DNA of 64,000 nucleotides, taken from NCBI RefSeq assembly GCF_027923225.1, contig NZ_BSDI01000034.1, positions 1 through 64,000 on the forward strand, read 5' to 3'. Made by a program: the position numbers and the translations under genes. Position 1 is the stretch's first letter. The number at the start of each line of letters is the position of its first letter. Below, one piece after another: positions 26,724 through 36,050 of the stretch. The notes beneath the pieces are model-generated. The model made no database searches. It was not told the DNA's origin and saw only the letters and a program-made list of their open reading frames with translations. Source of the DNA: Phytohabitans aurantiacus. Its GTDB lineage: Bacteria; Actinomycetota; Actinomycetes; Mycobacteriales; Micromonosporaceae.

Positions 26724-29359
26724 AACCCCCACCCCCGATACTTTCCAACCTGGCGACCGACCCGGCGCCCGCCCTCCACGGGGCGGGCGCCGAACTGTTT
26801 TCGGCCCTCGCCGCCGAGCCCGACCTTTCCCCGCCCGCGAGCTGGGTGTGGCACGCCGGGACCTGGGCGATCGACCGGCCGTGGCTGGCCGCTGTCGCCG
26901 CCGCAGCCCTGGTGATGTGGATCGCCGGCCGGAACCTGCTCGCCGGGTGGCGGCACCGCCGGCACGCCACCGGCGCCCGCCTGGTCACCATCGCCCCGCC
27001 GCCGCAGGTGGACCCGCACAGCTCGGCGGCGTTCCTGGCCAACCTCGCCGGCACGCTCACCCCGGTCCGCTGGCGGCGACTGCTGTACGGCACCCCGCAC
27101 GTCGCGTGGCAATACACCTGGACGGGGCGGCAACTGCTGGTGTCGGTCTGGGTACCCGGCAGCGTCCCCCAGGGCGCGGTCGAGGCCGCCGTGCGCGGCG
27201 CCTGGCCCGGCGCCGCCTGCACCACCACCGACGCCGCCGATCCGATCCCCGCCGACGCGGTAGCCGCCACCGGCGGGCACCTGTCGCCGACCGCGGCCGA
27301 GTGGCTGCCGTTCCACACCGACCACGAGGCCGACCCGCTGCGCGCGTTGATGGCGGCCGGCGCCCAGCTACGCGACGGCGAGTACGCCTGCGTACAGATC
27401 CTCGCCCGTCCCGCATCCCCCAGGCGTGCCGCACGGGCCCGCCGGGCCGCCGGCCGGCTACGCGACGGCAAGACCGCCATCCCGACGATCAACCCCGCCG
27501 CCCCGCTGCTATGGCTCATCGAGGTCTTCCAGACGGGATCCTCCGCGCGGAGCCGGGCACCGTCGGCCGGTGCGGCCTCACGGCGGGATCCCAGCGTGGA
27601 ACGCGACGTGCGGGCCATCCTCGACAAGACCAGCCACGTGCTGTGGCAGACCGGCATCCGCTACTGCGTCGCAGACACCAACACGCGCGAAGGCTCCCAG
27701 CCGAAGGCCCGGCTGCGGGGGATCGCCGACGCGGTCGCGTCCAGCTTCGCCGTGCACTCCGGCCGCAACCGGCTGACCCACCGCACCCGCATGCCGCACC
27801 CCGTGCGAGTGCTCGCCGCCCGCCGGCTCGGCCCCGGCTTCCTCACCGCCGCCCCCGAACTGGCCGCGCTCGCCGCGCTGCCGCAGGACCTGGCCGTACC
27901 CGGCCTGGACCGCGCGCGGGCCAAGTCGATGCCGGCCCCGGTCGCGGTCCCGACCGGAGGCCGCGGCGTCACAGTGCTCGGCGACGCCGAGATCGGCGGC
28001 CACCCGGTCGCCCTGGCCGTGCCCGACGCCCGGTATCACCTGCACATGGTGGGCTCCACCGGCTCGGGCAAGACCACCCTGCTCGCCAACATGATCATCG
28101 ACGGCATCGTGGCCGGCCGGGGCACCGTGGTAATCGACCCACACGGCGACCTCGTCACCGACATCCTCGACCGGCTGCCCGCCTCGGTGGCCGACCGGGT
28201 GGTGCTGTTCGACCCCGACCAACCCAACCCGCCGACGCTGAACCCGCTCGAAGGCCGCGACCACGACCTGATCACCGACAACCTCGTGTCGATCTTCGGC
28301 AGCATCTTCGTCAAAGCGTGGGGGCCACGTATGGACGACGTCATGCGGGTGTCCTGCCTGACCCTGCTCAAACACGCCAACGTCACCCTGCAGCACATCC
28401 CACCGCTGTTGACCTCGGCGCAGTTCAGGTCCGAGATGACCGTCGACCTCGACGACCCCGAAGGCTTGGAAGGATTCTGGGCCTGGTACGACGAGATGAC
28501 CCCAGCGCTGCGCTCCCAGGTCATCGGCCCGGTCCTGGCCCGGCTGCGCTCGTTCCTGCTCCGCGACTTCGTCAAGCGGGCGATGCGCTACCCGAAGTCC
28601 AGCTTCGACATGGGCGACATCCTCGACGGCGGCGTCCTGCTCGTGCGGATCCCCAAGGGCATGCTCGGCGAGGACACCAGCCGGCTACTCGGCTCGCTGA
28701 TCCTGACCAAGGTGTGGCAGGCCGCCACCGCCCGCGCCAGCATCCCGGTCGAACAGCGCCGCGACGCCCAGATCGTCCTCGACGAATGCCAGAACTTCCT
28801 CACCTTGGCGTCCTCGTTGGACACGATGCTGGCCGAGGCCCGCAAGTACCGGCTATCCATGGTCCTGGCCCACCAGGATCTGGCCCAGTTCCCCCGGGAC
28901 CTGCTGGCCGCGGTGTCCGCGAACGCCCGCAACAAGGTGTACTTCAGCGTCAGCCCCGAGGACGCGCGCGTCCTGGCCAGGCACACCATGCCAGAGCTCG
29001 ACGAGCATGACCTCGCCCACCTGGACGTCTACACCGCGGTCGCCCGGCTCGTCGCCGACGGCCGGCAGACACCCACGTTCACCATGCGGACCCGGCCGCC
29101 GCGCCCGACCGTCGGTGAGGCCACCGCCATCCGGCAGGCCGCCGCCGAGGCGGTACCGGAGCAGGACACCAGCGCTATAGACGAGCTCGTCCAAAACTTG
29201 ACCAAGCGGGAGAAGAAGGAACGCTCCCGCCGCCGCAAGCCCCCCTCAGCCAGCGGTGAGGGTGCCGGGGGTTCTGGCCGGTCGCGTCCTGCGGCGGGTG
29301 ACCCGTCGCGTGACCCGTCGCGTCGCAACTGCGATCCCGGGCCTGACAGACAGTCCTGA
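26720..29359 (+). CDS. VirD4/TraG-like coupling ATPase
   Basis: 879 residues. A transmembrane helix lies at about 53-72 (LAAVAAAALVMWIAGRNLL). A long intermediate domain precedes the motor: Walker A GSTGSGKTT at about 444-452, VIDPHGDLVTDIL, and Walker B QIVLDECQNF near 685, followed by a HerA/TraG-like LAHQDLAQFP. The tail is basic (KKERSRRRK). It should bind relaxase-DNA complexes and pump DNA into the channel. Start is a GTG overlapping the VirB4 stop. An open frame of about 720 codons on the same strand in another frame is a composition shadow. Confidence 0.88.
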   Translation: MKPPPPILSNLATDPAPALHGAGAELFSALAAEPDLSPPASWVWHAGTWAIDRPWLAAVAAAALVMWIAGRNLLAGWRHRRHATGARLVTIAPPPQVDPHSSAAFLANLAGTLTPVRWRRLLYGTPHVAWQYTWTGRQLLVSVWVPGSVPQGAVEAAVRGAWPGAACTTTDAADPIPADAVAATGGHLSPTAAEWLPFHTDHEADPLRALMAAGAQLRDGEYACVQILARPASPRRAARARRAAGRLRDGKTAIPTINPAAPLLWLIEVFQTGSSARSRAPSAGAASRRDPSVERDVRAILDKTSHVLWQTGIRYCVADTNTREGSQPKARLRGIADAVASSFAVHSGRNRLTHRTRMPHPVRVLAARRLGPGFLTAAPELAALAALPQDLAVPGLDRARAKSMPAPVAVPTGGRGVTVLGDAEIGGHPVALAVPDARYHLHMVGSTGSGKTTLLANMIIDGIVAGRGTVVIDPHGDLVTDILDRLPASVADRVVLFDPDQPNPPTLNPLEGRDHDLITDNLVSIFGSIFVKAWGPRMDDVMRVSCLTLLKHANVTLQHIPPLLTSAQFRSEMTVDLDDPEGLEGFWAWYDEMTPALRSQVIGPVLARLRSFLLRDFVKRAMRYPKSSFDMGDILDGGVLLVRIPKGMLGEDTSRLLGSLILTKVWQAATARASIPVEQRRDAQIVLDECQNFLTLASSLDTMLAEARKYRLSMVLAHQDLAQFPRDLLAAVSANARNKVYFSVSPEDARVLARHTMPELDEHDLAHLDVYTAVARLVADGRQTPTFTMRTRPPRPTVGEATAIRQAAAEAVPEQDTSAIDELVQNLTKREKKERSRRRKPPSASGEGAGGSGRSRPAAGDPSRDPSRRNCDPGPDRQS

Positions 29360-29469
29360 CCTGCCCTGTCAGTGCCGCACGTGGCCCCTTTCCGCCCTAC
29401 CGGGCACCCCTTCCAGTTCCAGACACCCTCCGATAGGAGGGCACCGTCTTCCGCTAAGGAGCAACTCTG

Positions 29470-30426
29470 ATGTACCGCCGTGTTCCACTCCCATCGACCA
29501 AACCAGACCCGCTGAGGGTCTACCGCCGTATCACCCCCCGCGATCGCCTGCTGATGTCCTGGCTGGCCGAGCACTACCTGCTGTCCACCGCCCAGATCGG
29601 TCGGGCGCTGTTCGACGCGCTGCGTACCGCGCAGATGCGACTCACGATCCTGCACCGGGAGCGGGTCCTGCACCGGTTCGCCTGGGCCGCCGCCGACGGC
29701 ACCCCGGAAACGTCGTTCCTGTACACCCTCGGCCCGGTCGGGTTGCGCCGACACCCCACCGCCTACTTCGACCCCGACAACCTGGGGTTGAAGGCGCCGC
29801 GGTCCAGCGTCGACCGCGCCGAACGGATCGTGAACAGCAAGAGCCTGTACCACCGGCTCGGCGTCAACCAGTTCTTCGTCGACCTGCACGCGCAAACCCG
29901 CACCGGGTCCGACAGTCGGCTGCTGCGCTGGTGGTCCGAGCAGCACGCGACCGCCGCCTACAGCGGCACCAAACACACCCCCCAGGGCACCGTCAGGATC
30001 AACGTGTTCCCCGACGGGCACGGCATCTGGCACGCCGAAGGCCGCACCGTCGGGTTCTTCGTCGAACACGACCGCGACACCGAGAAACTCGCCGTCGTCG
30101 TGGCGAAACTGCGCGGCTACGAGAACCTGGCCCGCTACGGTGCAACCCGGTTCCCGGTGCTGCTCTGGGTACCGAACCAGCGTCGGGAAACCAGCCTGCT
30201 GCGGGTGCTGCGCGACGTACCCACCCGGATGCCGGTCGCCGTAGCCGTGCACGGCGACAATCCAGCCGGACCGGTCTGGGCGCTGACCTCGGACCCGTCG
30301 CACCGCCGGCACCTGCACAAGCTGCCCAGCGACCCCGGAGCAGACGGCTACCCCGACCCGGTCGGGCAGGCGTGGCCCGACGACGATGACGGTTTCCCGG
30401 ACGAAGACGAGCTCGCCGACACCTGA
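29470..30426 (+). CDS. Replication-relaxation family protein, candidate relaxase or mobility protein
   Basis: 318 residues matching the Replic_Relax pattern: an N-terminal winged helix (LLMSWLAEHYLLSTAQIGRA), then LHRERVLHRF, FLYTLGPVGLR and a central domain with GIWHAEG and FFVEHDRDTEKL, which carries the acidic residues of this family. The C-terminus is acidic. Such proteins occur in actinobacterial plasmids and ICEs next to coupling ATPases and have been proposed to process DNA. AAGGAG is 8 bases before the ATG. A perfect 14-bp inverted repeat begins at its stop codon. No classical MOB relaxase was seen elsewhere. Confidence 0.78.
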   Translation: MYRRVPLPSTKPDPLRVYRRITPRDRLLMSWLAEHYLLSTAQIGRALFDALRTAQMRLTILHRERVLHRFAWAAADGTPETSFLYTLGPVGLRRHPTAYFDPDNLGLKAPRSSVDRAERIVNSKSLYHRLGVNQFFVDLHAQTRTGSDSRLLRWWSEQHATAAYSGTKHTPQGTVRINVFPDGHGIWHAEGRTVGFFVEHDRDTEKLAVVVAKLRGYENLARYGATRFPVLLWVPNQRRETSLLRVLRDVPTRMPVAVAVHGDNPAGPVWALTSDPSHRRHLHKLPSDPGADGYPDPVGQAWPDDDDGFPDEDELADT

Positions 30427-30451
30427 CAGACACCGAGGGTGTCTGTCAGGT
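30421..30451. repeat. 14-bp perfect inverted repeat
   Basis: ACCTGACAGACACC and its complement flank a GAG loop, overlapping the stop codon of the Replic_Relax gene. It can fold as a terminator but also contains the TGACAG core repeated across the transfer region. Candidate oriT half or terminator. Confidence 0.75.
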
Positions 30452-30465
30452 GTCGGCAGCGCACC

Positions 30466-30492
30466 GTTGACAGATTCGGAGAATCTGTCAAC
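30466..30492. repeat. 12-bp perfect inverted repeat
   Basis: GTTGACAGATTC and its complement flank a GGA loop, 14 bases after the preceding repeat and sharing its TGACAGA core. Two such repeats side by side beside the mobility gene resemble an oriT. Confidence 0.7.
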
Positions 30493-30839
30493 GCAACAAT
30501 CATCATCAATGAAGGTCTGACGGTGCAGGTCAGGGCGCTGCGCGGCTGATCGCGCAGGCGCGGTGCTGACAGATCAGGCCGTTACCGTTTCGGCAACACA
30601 TCACCTCTATATATCTCCACCCCGGTTCGGTCCCACCTGACCGCCCACCGCCGCACTATGCGGTGTGTGCAACCCACCCGCCTTCGGGCCGGTCGGTACA
30701 CGCGCCGCGCGGCGACCGGCAGGTCGCACCAACCACCCCGGCACCACCCGTCCCCAGTCCCTGTGAACCGACCCATGCAACCGGTGGGCCGGTCACGTCC
30801 GCGTGCGCTCACGCGCCGAACCCCGAGGAGGAAACAAAC
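30493..30839. promoter_or_regulatory. Leader of the accessory gene string
   Basis: No gene is supported. There is another TGACAGA at about 30562 and an AT-rich patch (CTATATATCTCC, about 30608-30619) that may be part of a promoter for the gene at 30840. Confidence 0.45.
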
Positions 30840-31637
30840 ATGGCGAAGAAGACCCAGAAGAGCACCGGGCAGCCGCTGACACGGCACGGCTCACGCGTGC
30901 AGGAGGTGCTGTCGGCCAAGCCGACCACCACCGAACTGCCCGCGACGGTCATGCCGCCGCCGACGATCCGGTACAGCCTGGTGTGCCTGCCCGAGGAACT
31001 GCCCACGGCGGTTCTCTCGACAGGCCGCAACCTGGCCCGGCACCTCAACGTGCCAGCCAAGGCCTTCGCCGCCCTCTGGGCGAAGCCTGGCCTGTACCTG
31101 TGGCAGCGCCGGCAGCTGATCGGCCTGGGCAAAGACCGCCGCCCCGCCGTGTGCGCGGGTGGTCCGGTCAAGCTGATCGACCTGGCCGCGATGCGGCACG
31201 CCGCTCACCTCGGTGCCACCATGCGCCACAACATGTGGCACACGGCAACCCGCGGCACGCAGGTCGCGTCGCCGTGGCACGTCTTCCACGGCCGGCACCT
31301 GGCCGACCCGTCCGGGTACCCCCTGGACAAGGCCAAGGCCGACTTCGAAGGACAGCGACGAGTCGTCGCGATGCGGCTGCACAACACCAACTGGTTTGGG
31401 CCGGACAACGAACTCGACCCGCTCGAGCTGGATTTCTACCAGTGCGGCGCGGCCGCCTACGCCAACTACCGGGCGTTGCGGGCTATGTGTACCGACTCGG
31501 TCATCACCGAGAACGGGCAACGCATCCAGCCGGAGAGCGATTTGCTCCCGCACCGGCAAGCGTTCCTGGCAAAGGCCGTGCGGTACGTCGAGAACCTCGA
31601 CCCACGCCAGCGCGTGCTGTGCGTAACGCACAACTAG
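30840..31637 (+). CDS. Hypothetical protein, 265 aa
   Basis: GAGGAGG lies close before the ATG. The first 40 residues are basic and polar (MAKKTQKSTGQPLTRHGSRV), the remainder looks globular, with TIRYSLVCLPEEL, FFALW-like aromatic segments and MRHNMWHTATRGTQVASPWH. Two to three scattered Cys make a zinc site unlikely. I do not recognise the family. It is the first of a run of small genes between the mobility protein and the ComM-like gene, each with its own leader and ribosome site. Confidence 0.7.
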   Translation: MAKKTQKSTGQPLTRHGSRVQEVLSAKPTTTELPATVMPPPTIRYSLVCLPEELPTAVLSTGRNLARHLNVPAKAFAALWAKPGLYLWQRRQLIGLGKDRRPAVCAGGPVKLIDLAAMRHAAHLGATMRHNMWHTATRGTQVASPWHVFHGRHLADPSGYPLDKAKADFEGQRRVVAMRLHNTNWFGPDNELDPLELDFYQCGAAAYANYRALRAMCTDSVITENGQRIQPESDLLPHRQAFLAKAVRYVENLDPRQRVLCVTHN

Positions 31638-31962
31638 CCAGCCTCCCCACGTTCCTCGCCTTCACCCGAAGACGCGGAAATCCACGGAACTGGCGACAAC
31701 TCCAATGTGGAACCGGTTGGGATCCGTCACACCGTCCAGCACCCGAGGACAACCGTGACGACCCAACCGGCACCACCCACTGCCCGACCCCGGCGAAACA
31801 TTCCCCGCACTCCCCGACCGACGCGGCACTACCACCTGGGCTCCGCTGCCGCAGGCGCGTCAGCGCCACGGTCCAGCGCCCGCCCGCCGGTTCGCCTCGC
31901 GTCCAGCCATCACAGCCGGGTCACACCCGCACCGACCCGACCCCCGAAGGAGGACCATGTCC
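31638..31962. other. Long leader between small genes
   Basis: About 325 bases, Pro/Arg-rich in all frames with no supported gene. It ends in the AGGAGG of the next gene. I see no repeat. Confidence 0.4.
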
Positions 31963-32418
31963 ATGCCCTCACGGCTTCACTTCGACCTCGCCCAAGTCGC
32001 CAAAGAGGCTCGCCAGGCTCTCATGGCCGATGCCAATGAAAGCCGCCCGTACGCTGGCCCCACCAACTGCGAGCCCGCGCTGTTGCTGTTCCGCCAAATC
32101 GAAACGGTATGGCTGCGCTCGAACGGCACCCCCCGAGGCGCCTTCGGGCTCCACCCCCCGCTCGGAGCCGGGGCACAGCCACGCGGCGCGGTCACGGTGC
32201 CGGCGTTCCAGGCTCCGACCATAAAACACCCGATCCTGCTGCCGCTGCTCAACGACAGCGGTCCACAGCTGGCCGACCTCATCTTCACCGGGTGGGCCCT
32301 CGGATACCCGCTGGCCATGTACGACCCCGGCACCGGCACCCTCGCCGTCGGACGACGCCGCCTGCGCGCTGCCCGCCCGCGACCCGAGAGCATCACCGCC
32401 ATCAGCAGCCGACGATAA
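31963..32418 (+). CDS. Hypothetical protein, about 151 aa
   Basis: Two ATGs follow one AGGAGG; the second (31963, 9 bases away) is better spaced than the first (31957, 3 bases). The protein has LHFDLAQVAKEARQALMADA as a first helix, then EPALLLFRQIETVWLR and a region rich in Pro and Gly. The end is basic (RRRLRAARPRPES). The family is not recognised. A strong terminator at 32490-32524 follows. Confidence 0.65.
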   Translation: MPSRLHFDLAQVAKEARQALMADANESRPYAGPTNCEPALLLFRQIETVWLRSNGTPRGAFGLHPPLGAGAQPRGAVTVPAFQAPTIKHPILLPLLNDSGPQLADLIFTGWALGYPLAMYDPGTGTLAVGRRRLRAARPRPESITAISSRR

Positions 32419-32758
32419 CCGCCGACCGTGGGCGTGTCGCCCGCTCATTGACCAACCCGACAACAACAGATACGCCACCGAACTGTCCCAAACGTTGAGC
32501 GGCCCGGTGGGCCGCTCAACGTTTGCGTGCGCCATTGCGCGTCTAATGCGCCCCGGCAACGCCGCTGACCGGGCTCGGCCGTTAACCGCCGGGCCGGCGT
32601 GGCAAGGGTCCACCCCTTTCCTCCTCACCGCAACGCGTGCGGCGTTCCCGCGGAAGCGGCCGCCGCACGTCGGGTCCTCGCCCGCCTGCGGCTACAAGAG
32701 CCCTCGCCAGCAAGCCATCCGTCACCACTGAACTGTCCTGATTGGAGCAGATGTCACT
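32419..32758. other. Intergenic region with terminator
   Basis: 340 bases holding the strong hairpin at 32490-32524. The rest is a leader for the gene at 32759 with GGAG at about 32744. No gene is supported. Confidence 0.5.
32490..32524 (+). terminator. 16-bp perfect stem terminator
   Basis: AAACGTTGAGCGGCCC and its complement surround a GGT loop; the right arm ends in TTT. It lies about 70 bases after the preceding gene and is the strongest simple terminator in this part. Confidence 0.85.
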
Positions 32759-33283
32759 GTGCCCACAAACTTCGACGGGTATGTCATCGCCAAAGTCACC
32801 TACTGCCTGTCCACGGTCCCGGACGTCGCCGGCGCCGGCCCGCTGCCGCCCAAAGGACTGGGCGCGGCGCTCGACCGTAGGTTGCTGGCCCGTCGCGATG
32901 CCAATCCCAGCTCGCTGATCCGACCGAGGCGATCAAGGGTCGCGACTTCCTGCGCCGGCGGACCTCGCCACGCTATCGACCTCGAACGGATGCGCCAGCG
33001 CGGCCACGAACGCGGTACACACCGCTACCAGCAGCTGGTCAACGGCTCGCCCACCGCTCAAACCCGTCAGTGGGAACGCCAACTCGCCGCGATCGACCCG
33101 ATGCTGTGCCTGGAGTTCTGGCAGCTGCGGCAACAGGCCGCAGATGCCCTCGTCACAGTGGACGGGACGGTCCTTCGCCCGCAGGACACGTCGATCCTGG
33201 CACGGCTGTCGTACGCCCGTACCGCCGACGCCGTCCTGGCCGCGCTGCCCAGCGACGTGTACATCGTCGCCGTCAGGCTCTGA
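32759..33283 (+). CDS. Hypothetical protein, 174 aa
   Basis: The start is a GTG with GGAG some 11 bases upstream. The N-terminus reads MPTNFDGYVIAKVTYCLSTV; the C-terminal half is helical (RQWERQLAAIDPMLCLEFWQ, then LRQQAADALV). A mid-region is Arg-rich. The family is not recognised. Codon use matches the neighbours. Confidence 0.6.
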   Translation: MPTNFDGYVIAKVTYCLSTVPDVAGAGPLPPKGLGAALDRRLLARRDANPSSLIRPRRSRVATSCAGGPRHAIDLERMRQRGHERGTHRYQQLVNGSPTAQTRQWERQLAAIDPMLCLEFWQLRQQAADALVTVDGTVLRPQDTSILARLSYARTADAVLAALPSDVYIVAVRL

Positions 33284-33640
33284 CCGGACAAGGCCAACGC
33301 CAGCCCACCACCGAACACCAGCCGACATCGGCATACGTAGACGCGCACGAACCCCGCCTCAAACAACGGATACGGACAGAACTCCGGCTGGCCGACGCCC
33401 GACAACACCGTCACCTGGTACGCGGGCCAACTCCGAAAACACCCTGCCCCGTCTACCTCTCCCCTCCGCAGGCCCCCGGGACAGGCACCACACGGCTGCT
33501 GGCGCCGGCCTTCTGACCGTAGGCGACGAACACGCCCGTCCCCCGGGCTGGGGCGCCACACCAACGCCGCGGCCAGCGAAACGGCCGCCTTTACCTCTTC
33601 CAGGAACCACCCTCCTCCACATACTCCACAAAGGAGAACC
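33284..33640. other. Long leader between small genes
   Basis: About 357 bases with no supported gene or obvious repeat. GGAG precedes the next GTG. Confidence 0.4.
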
Positions 33641-34069
33641 GTGTCCGTACCCAGTCGACAACTGTTCGCCCTCGTCGGCGTGATCAACCCGGCCACGCAG
33701 GTGGTCCTAGCCCGCCCAATCGCACAACAGACCTACGCCGCGCACCTCCACGACGTGCTGCGGCAGCTTTGGCGGCACGTCTTCGCCGGCAACACCGGCA
33801 AGATGGCCGCCGCGCTGATCGCCACCGACTGGCAGTACCTGCATCCTGGCATCCAGCCGACAGCCCACGCGGCCATGACCGATGGCGACGTCATCGCCGG
33901 CGTAGGCGTAGCCGCCAGCGACAGCGTCCCTCAGCCGGCCAACGTCTGCCTCACCGAGGTCGGCGACCTCGGCGCCGAATGGCTGTGCCTCATTGATCCG
34001 GCCGGCGACACCGTCACGATCCACACCACCGGCGGCCAGTCGCGGGTGGTGTATCCCCTCGCTGGCTGA
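33641..34069 (+). CDS. Hypothetical protein, 142 aa
   Basis: GTG start with GGAG 5 bases upstream. The sequence LHDVLRQLWRHVFAGNTGKM and GEVGDLGAEWLCLIDPAGD-like segments suggest a small alpha/beta protein of about 15 kDa. No motif is recognised. It lies in the string of ICE accessory genes. Confidence 0.65.
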   Translation: MSVPSRQLFALVGVINPATQVVLARPIAQQTYAAHLHDVLRQLWRHVFAGNTGKMAAALIATDWQYLHPGIQPTAHAAMTDGDVIAGVGVAASDSVPQPANVCLTEVGDLGAEWLCLIDPAGDTVTIHTTGGQSRVVYPLAG

Positions 34070-34156
34070 GCCAGATGCCCCAAGGCTACCCAAGAAACCC
34101 GGCCGGTCTGGGATGCCGAACATCCCCGGATATTGGCCTGCTCGAACGGAGTTCCC

Positions 34157-34654
34157 GTGGCTACCGATCTGTTTTTCAACCTCACCGACACCCTGCGGCT
34201 GGCCGAACACGCCCTCGCCGCACCCGAGCACAGCCCATCCATCAGCGAACAAGACGACGGGCAGCCCTGCCCCGGCGCGCTCGAATGGGTGGCCGACTGG
34301 GGCACCTATCTGATGTCCAGCGGCCTGCCCGGCCTGCGAGTCGATCCGCACGACCCTAACAGCTCGAACGTGGTCGTATACGCCGAAGGGTGGGGCCCGG
34401 ACAGCGACCGCCTCGCCTTGGCGCACACCGACGTGGGCGGCGACGACTTCGTCGAACACCTGCACCTGAGCACCGTCGAGCGGCCCGGCGAGGCACCGCT
34501 GATCGACCTGCTGCGCACCGGCGCTAGAAACGGACGCCGCTACCTGGTCCTGCGTGTCGACGGCGACAAGGTCAGCGTTCGCCTGTCCCGCACCGGCCCC
34601 GCCACCCCGGTCGAGGGGACAGCACATCCGCCAGCACCTGACCGGCACGACTAG
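34157..34654 (+). CDS. Hypothetical protein, 165 aa
   Basis: I chose the GTG at 34157 because GGAG lies 5 bases upstream; an upstream TTG has no ribosome site. Acidic throughout, with DGQPCPGALEWVADWGTYLM and NVVVYAEGWGPDSDRLAL. The family is not recognised. A short hairpin at 34660-34676 follows. Confidence 0.65.
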   Translation: MATDLFFNLTDTLRLAEHALAAPEHSPSISEQDDGQPCPGALEWVADWGTYLMSSGLPGLRVDPHDPNSSNVVVYAEGWGPDSDRLALAHTDVGGDDFVEHLHLSTVERPGEAPLIDLLRTGARNGRRYLVLRVDGDKVSVRLSRTGPATPVEGTAHPPAPDRHD

Positions 34655-35229
34655 AACCTAGGGCGGCGTACGCCCTCGGACCTGGTGCGCGCCGTGCGGC
34701 TGGTCCACCTACCGGGCACGGATCCCGCGAGGTCTGGACCGGCGAACCGGTCCACGGCAGCGGCACACCGTTGGCCCTACCACCGCTCGGTACGTATCTA
34801 CCCGCTTGCGAGTCCTCGGCGATGCCCCACCGCAGGGCCTAGACCCGACGACGTTGAGCCACCTAACGGCTCAAGAGGCCAGTTGATCGGCGATGTTAAT
34901 CCCCCAGGATCGCCGCGACCCGGCATTGGCCTGGCTACCCGCCCATCCGGCGCACGACCCTGGGCGTGGCAGTACCGCCGCGCCCAGGTTCCCATCCTGC
35001 GTGGCGGCTCCATGAGCCTGCCGCACGGCGGACCGGCATTGGATCGGCGATGGCTGCCATAGCCGCGTCGCACGGCCCACCGCGACACGGAGCCGAGTTG
35101 CCCCGCGAGCCTGCGCTCCCATCCGCGGCCCACCGTCCCGCAACCCCCGTTCACCCCTTTCGGCGTCGCCGGTGGCGAAGCCATGCCCCGATCGCACAAC
35201 CACCTCCACCTAGCCAGGAAAGGAAATCC
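34655..35229. other. Long intergenic region
   Basis: 575 bases. It holds a small hairpin (AGGGCG/CGCCCT, 34660-34676) just after the preceding stop, possibly a terminator. The rest shows no gene or repeat I can support; long open frames here on the minus strand lack start signals and cross other genes. Confidence 0.45.
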
Positions 35230-35898
35230 ATGTCTGACAACAGCAAGGTCACACACCAAGTCGCTCAACCCCACGCGGCTGAAGCGGATCTTCTGGAACG
35301 CATCGAGGCATACGCCAGCGCGTGTGTCACCGCCGCGCGCCGGGACGAACACGCGCCGAGCGACTCGGACCGGGACGCGTTCGACGTGTCCCGATCGGCG
35401 CCGGCTGTAATCGCTCGCCACGCAGAGCTCATGTCCGCCCTCGACCGGCTGACGCGCAGCACCGTGCGGGCCGTGCCCGACCCGCTCCTGCCTGTCCGTA
35501 CGTGGCACGGCGTCGTGCAGGTCCGCGCTGTCACGCACGATGGCAGCCGCGCCGTACAGGTCCGCTACACCCCGGCACAGGCGATCGCCACCGGTACCGC
35601 CCTGATCGCCTGCGGCGCGGTCGCCGATGCCGCCACCGGCGGCACCCGCGGGCCGATCCTGCCGCCTTTGCCGAGCAACCCCACCGGCGTCCCGGCCACG
35701 GCCGAGGACACCGGCACGCCCGTCGAACATGACTGCCAAGCAGCCGGGACGCTCGCCTGCGTCGGCGTGTACGGGGCTCCAGGCGTGGGTCAGGCATGGA
35801 AATGCGCCGAGTGCGGCCGTGACTGGGCACGGGTTGGTGCGCGGTTCTACCCGGCCGAGGACTGCCAACACATCCTGTCGCCCGCGGACTGCATCTGA
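35230..35898 (+). CDS. Hypothetical protein with C-terminal zinc-ribbon-like Cys, 222 aa
   Basis: AGGAAAGGAAATCC precedes the ATG. The N-terminal 120 residues are helical (LLERIEAYASACVTAARRDE, PAVIARHAELMSALDRLTRS). The C-terminal part has HDCQAAGTLACVGVYG, then WKCAECGRDW and AEDCQHI, spacing compatible with a small zinc ribbon. Family not recognised. A nucleic-acid-binding role is possible but not shown. Confidence 0.7.
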   Translation: MSDNSKVTHQVAQPHAAEADLLERIEAYASACVTAARRDEHAPSDSDRDAFDVSRSAPAVIARHAELMSALDRLTRSTVRAVPDPLLPVRTWHGVVQVRAVTHDGSRAVQVRYTPAQAIATGTALIACGAVADAATGGTRGPILPPLPSNPTGVPATAEDTGTPVEHDCQAAGTLACVGVYGAPGVGQAWKCAECGRDWARVGARFYPAEDCQHILSPADCI

Positions 35899-36050
35899 GT
35901 TTCGCGGCCAACGGCACAGCCCAGCACTCATCCGAGGTGCCCTCGCTGGAAGCCGCGCACAGCGAAAAAGCGCCCTAGCGGATGGCCTTCCGCATCCTCC
36001 AGCAGCGCGGCAAGACGGCATCACCAGCACTCTCAACAATGGAGTAAACG

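Noticed and set aside
26848..29010. Open frame of about 720 codons overlapping the coupling ATPase
   Set aside because: Arg/Pro/Ala-rich with no domains; a GC-driven shadow of the well-supported ATPase frame.
34798..36039. Leftward frame of 413 codons over two small genes
   Set aside because: No ribosome site, low-complexity product, and it opposes a gene with a good start and zinc-binding motifs.
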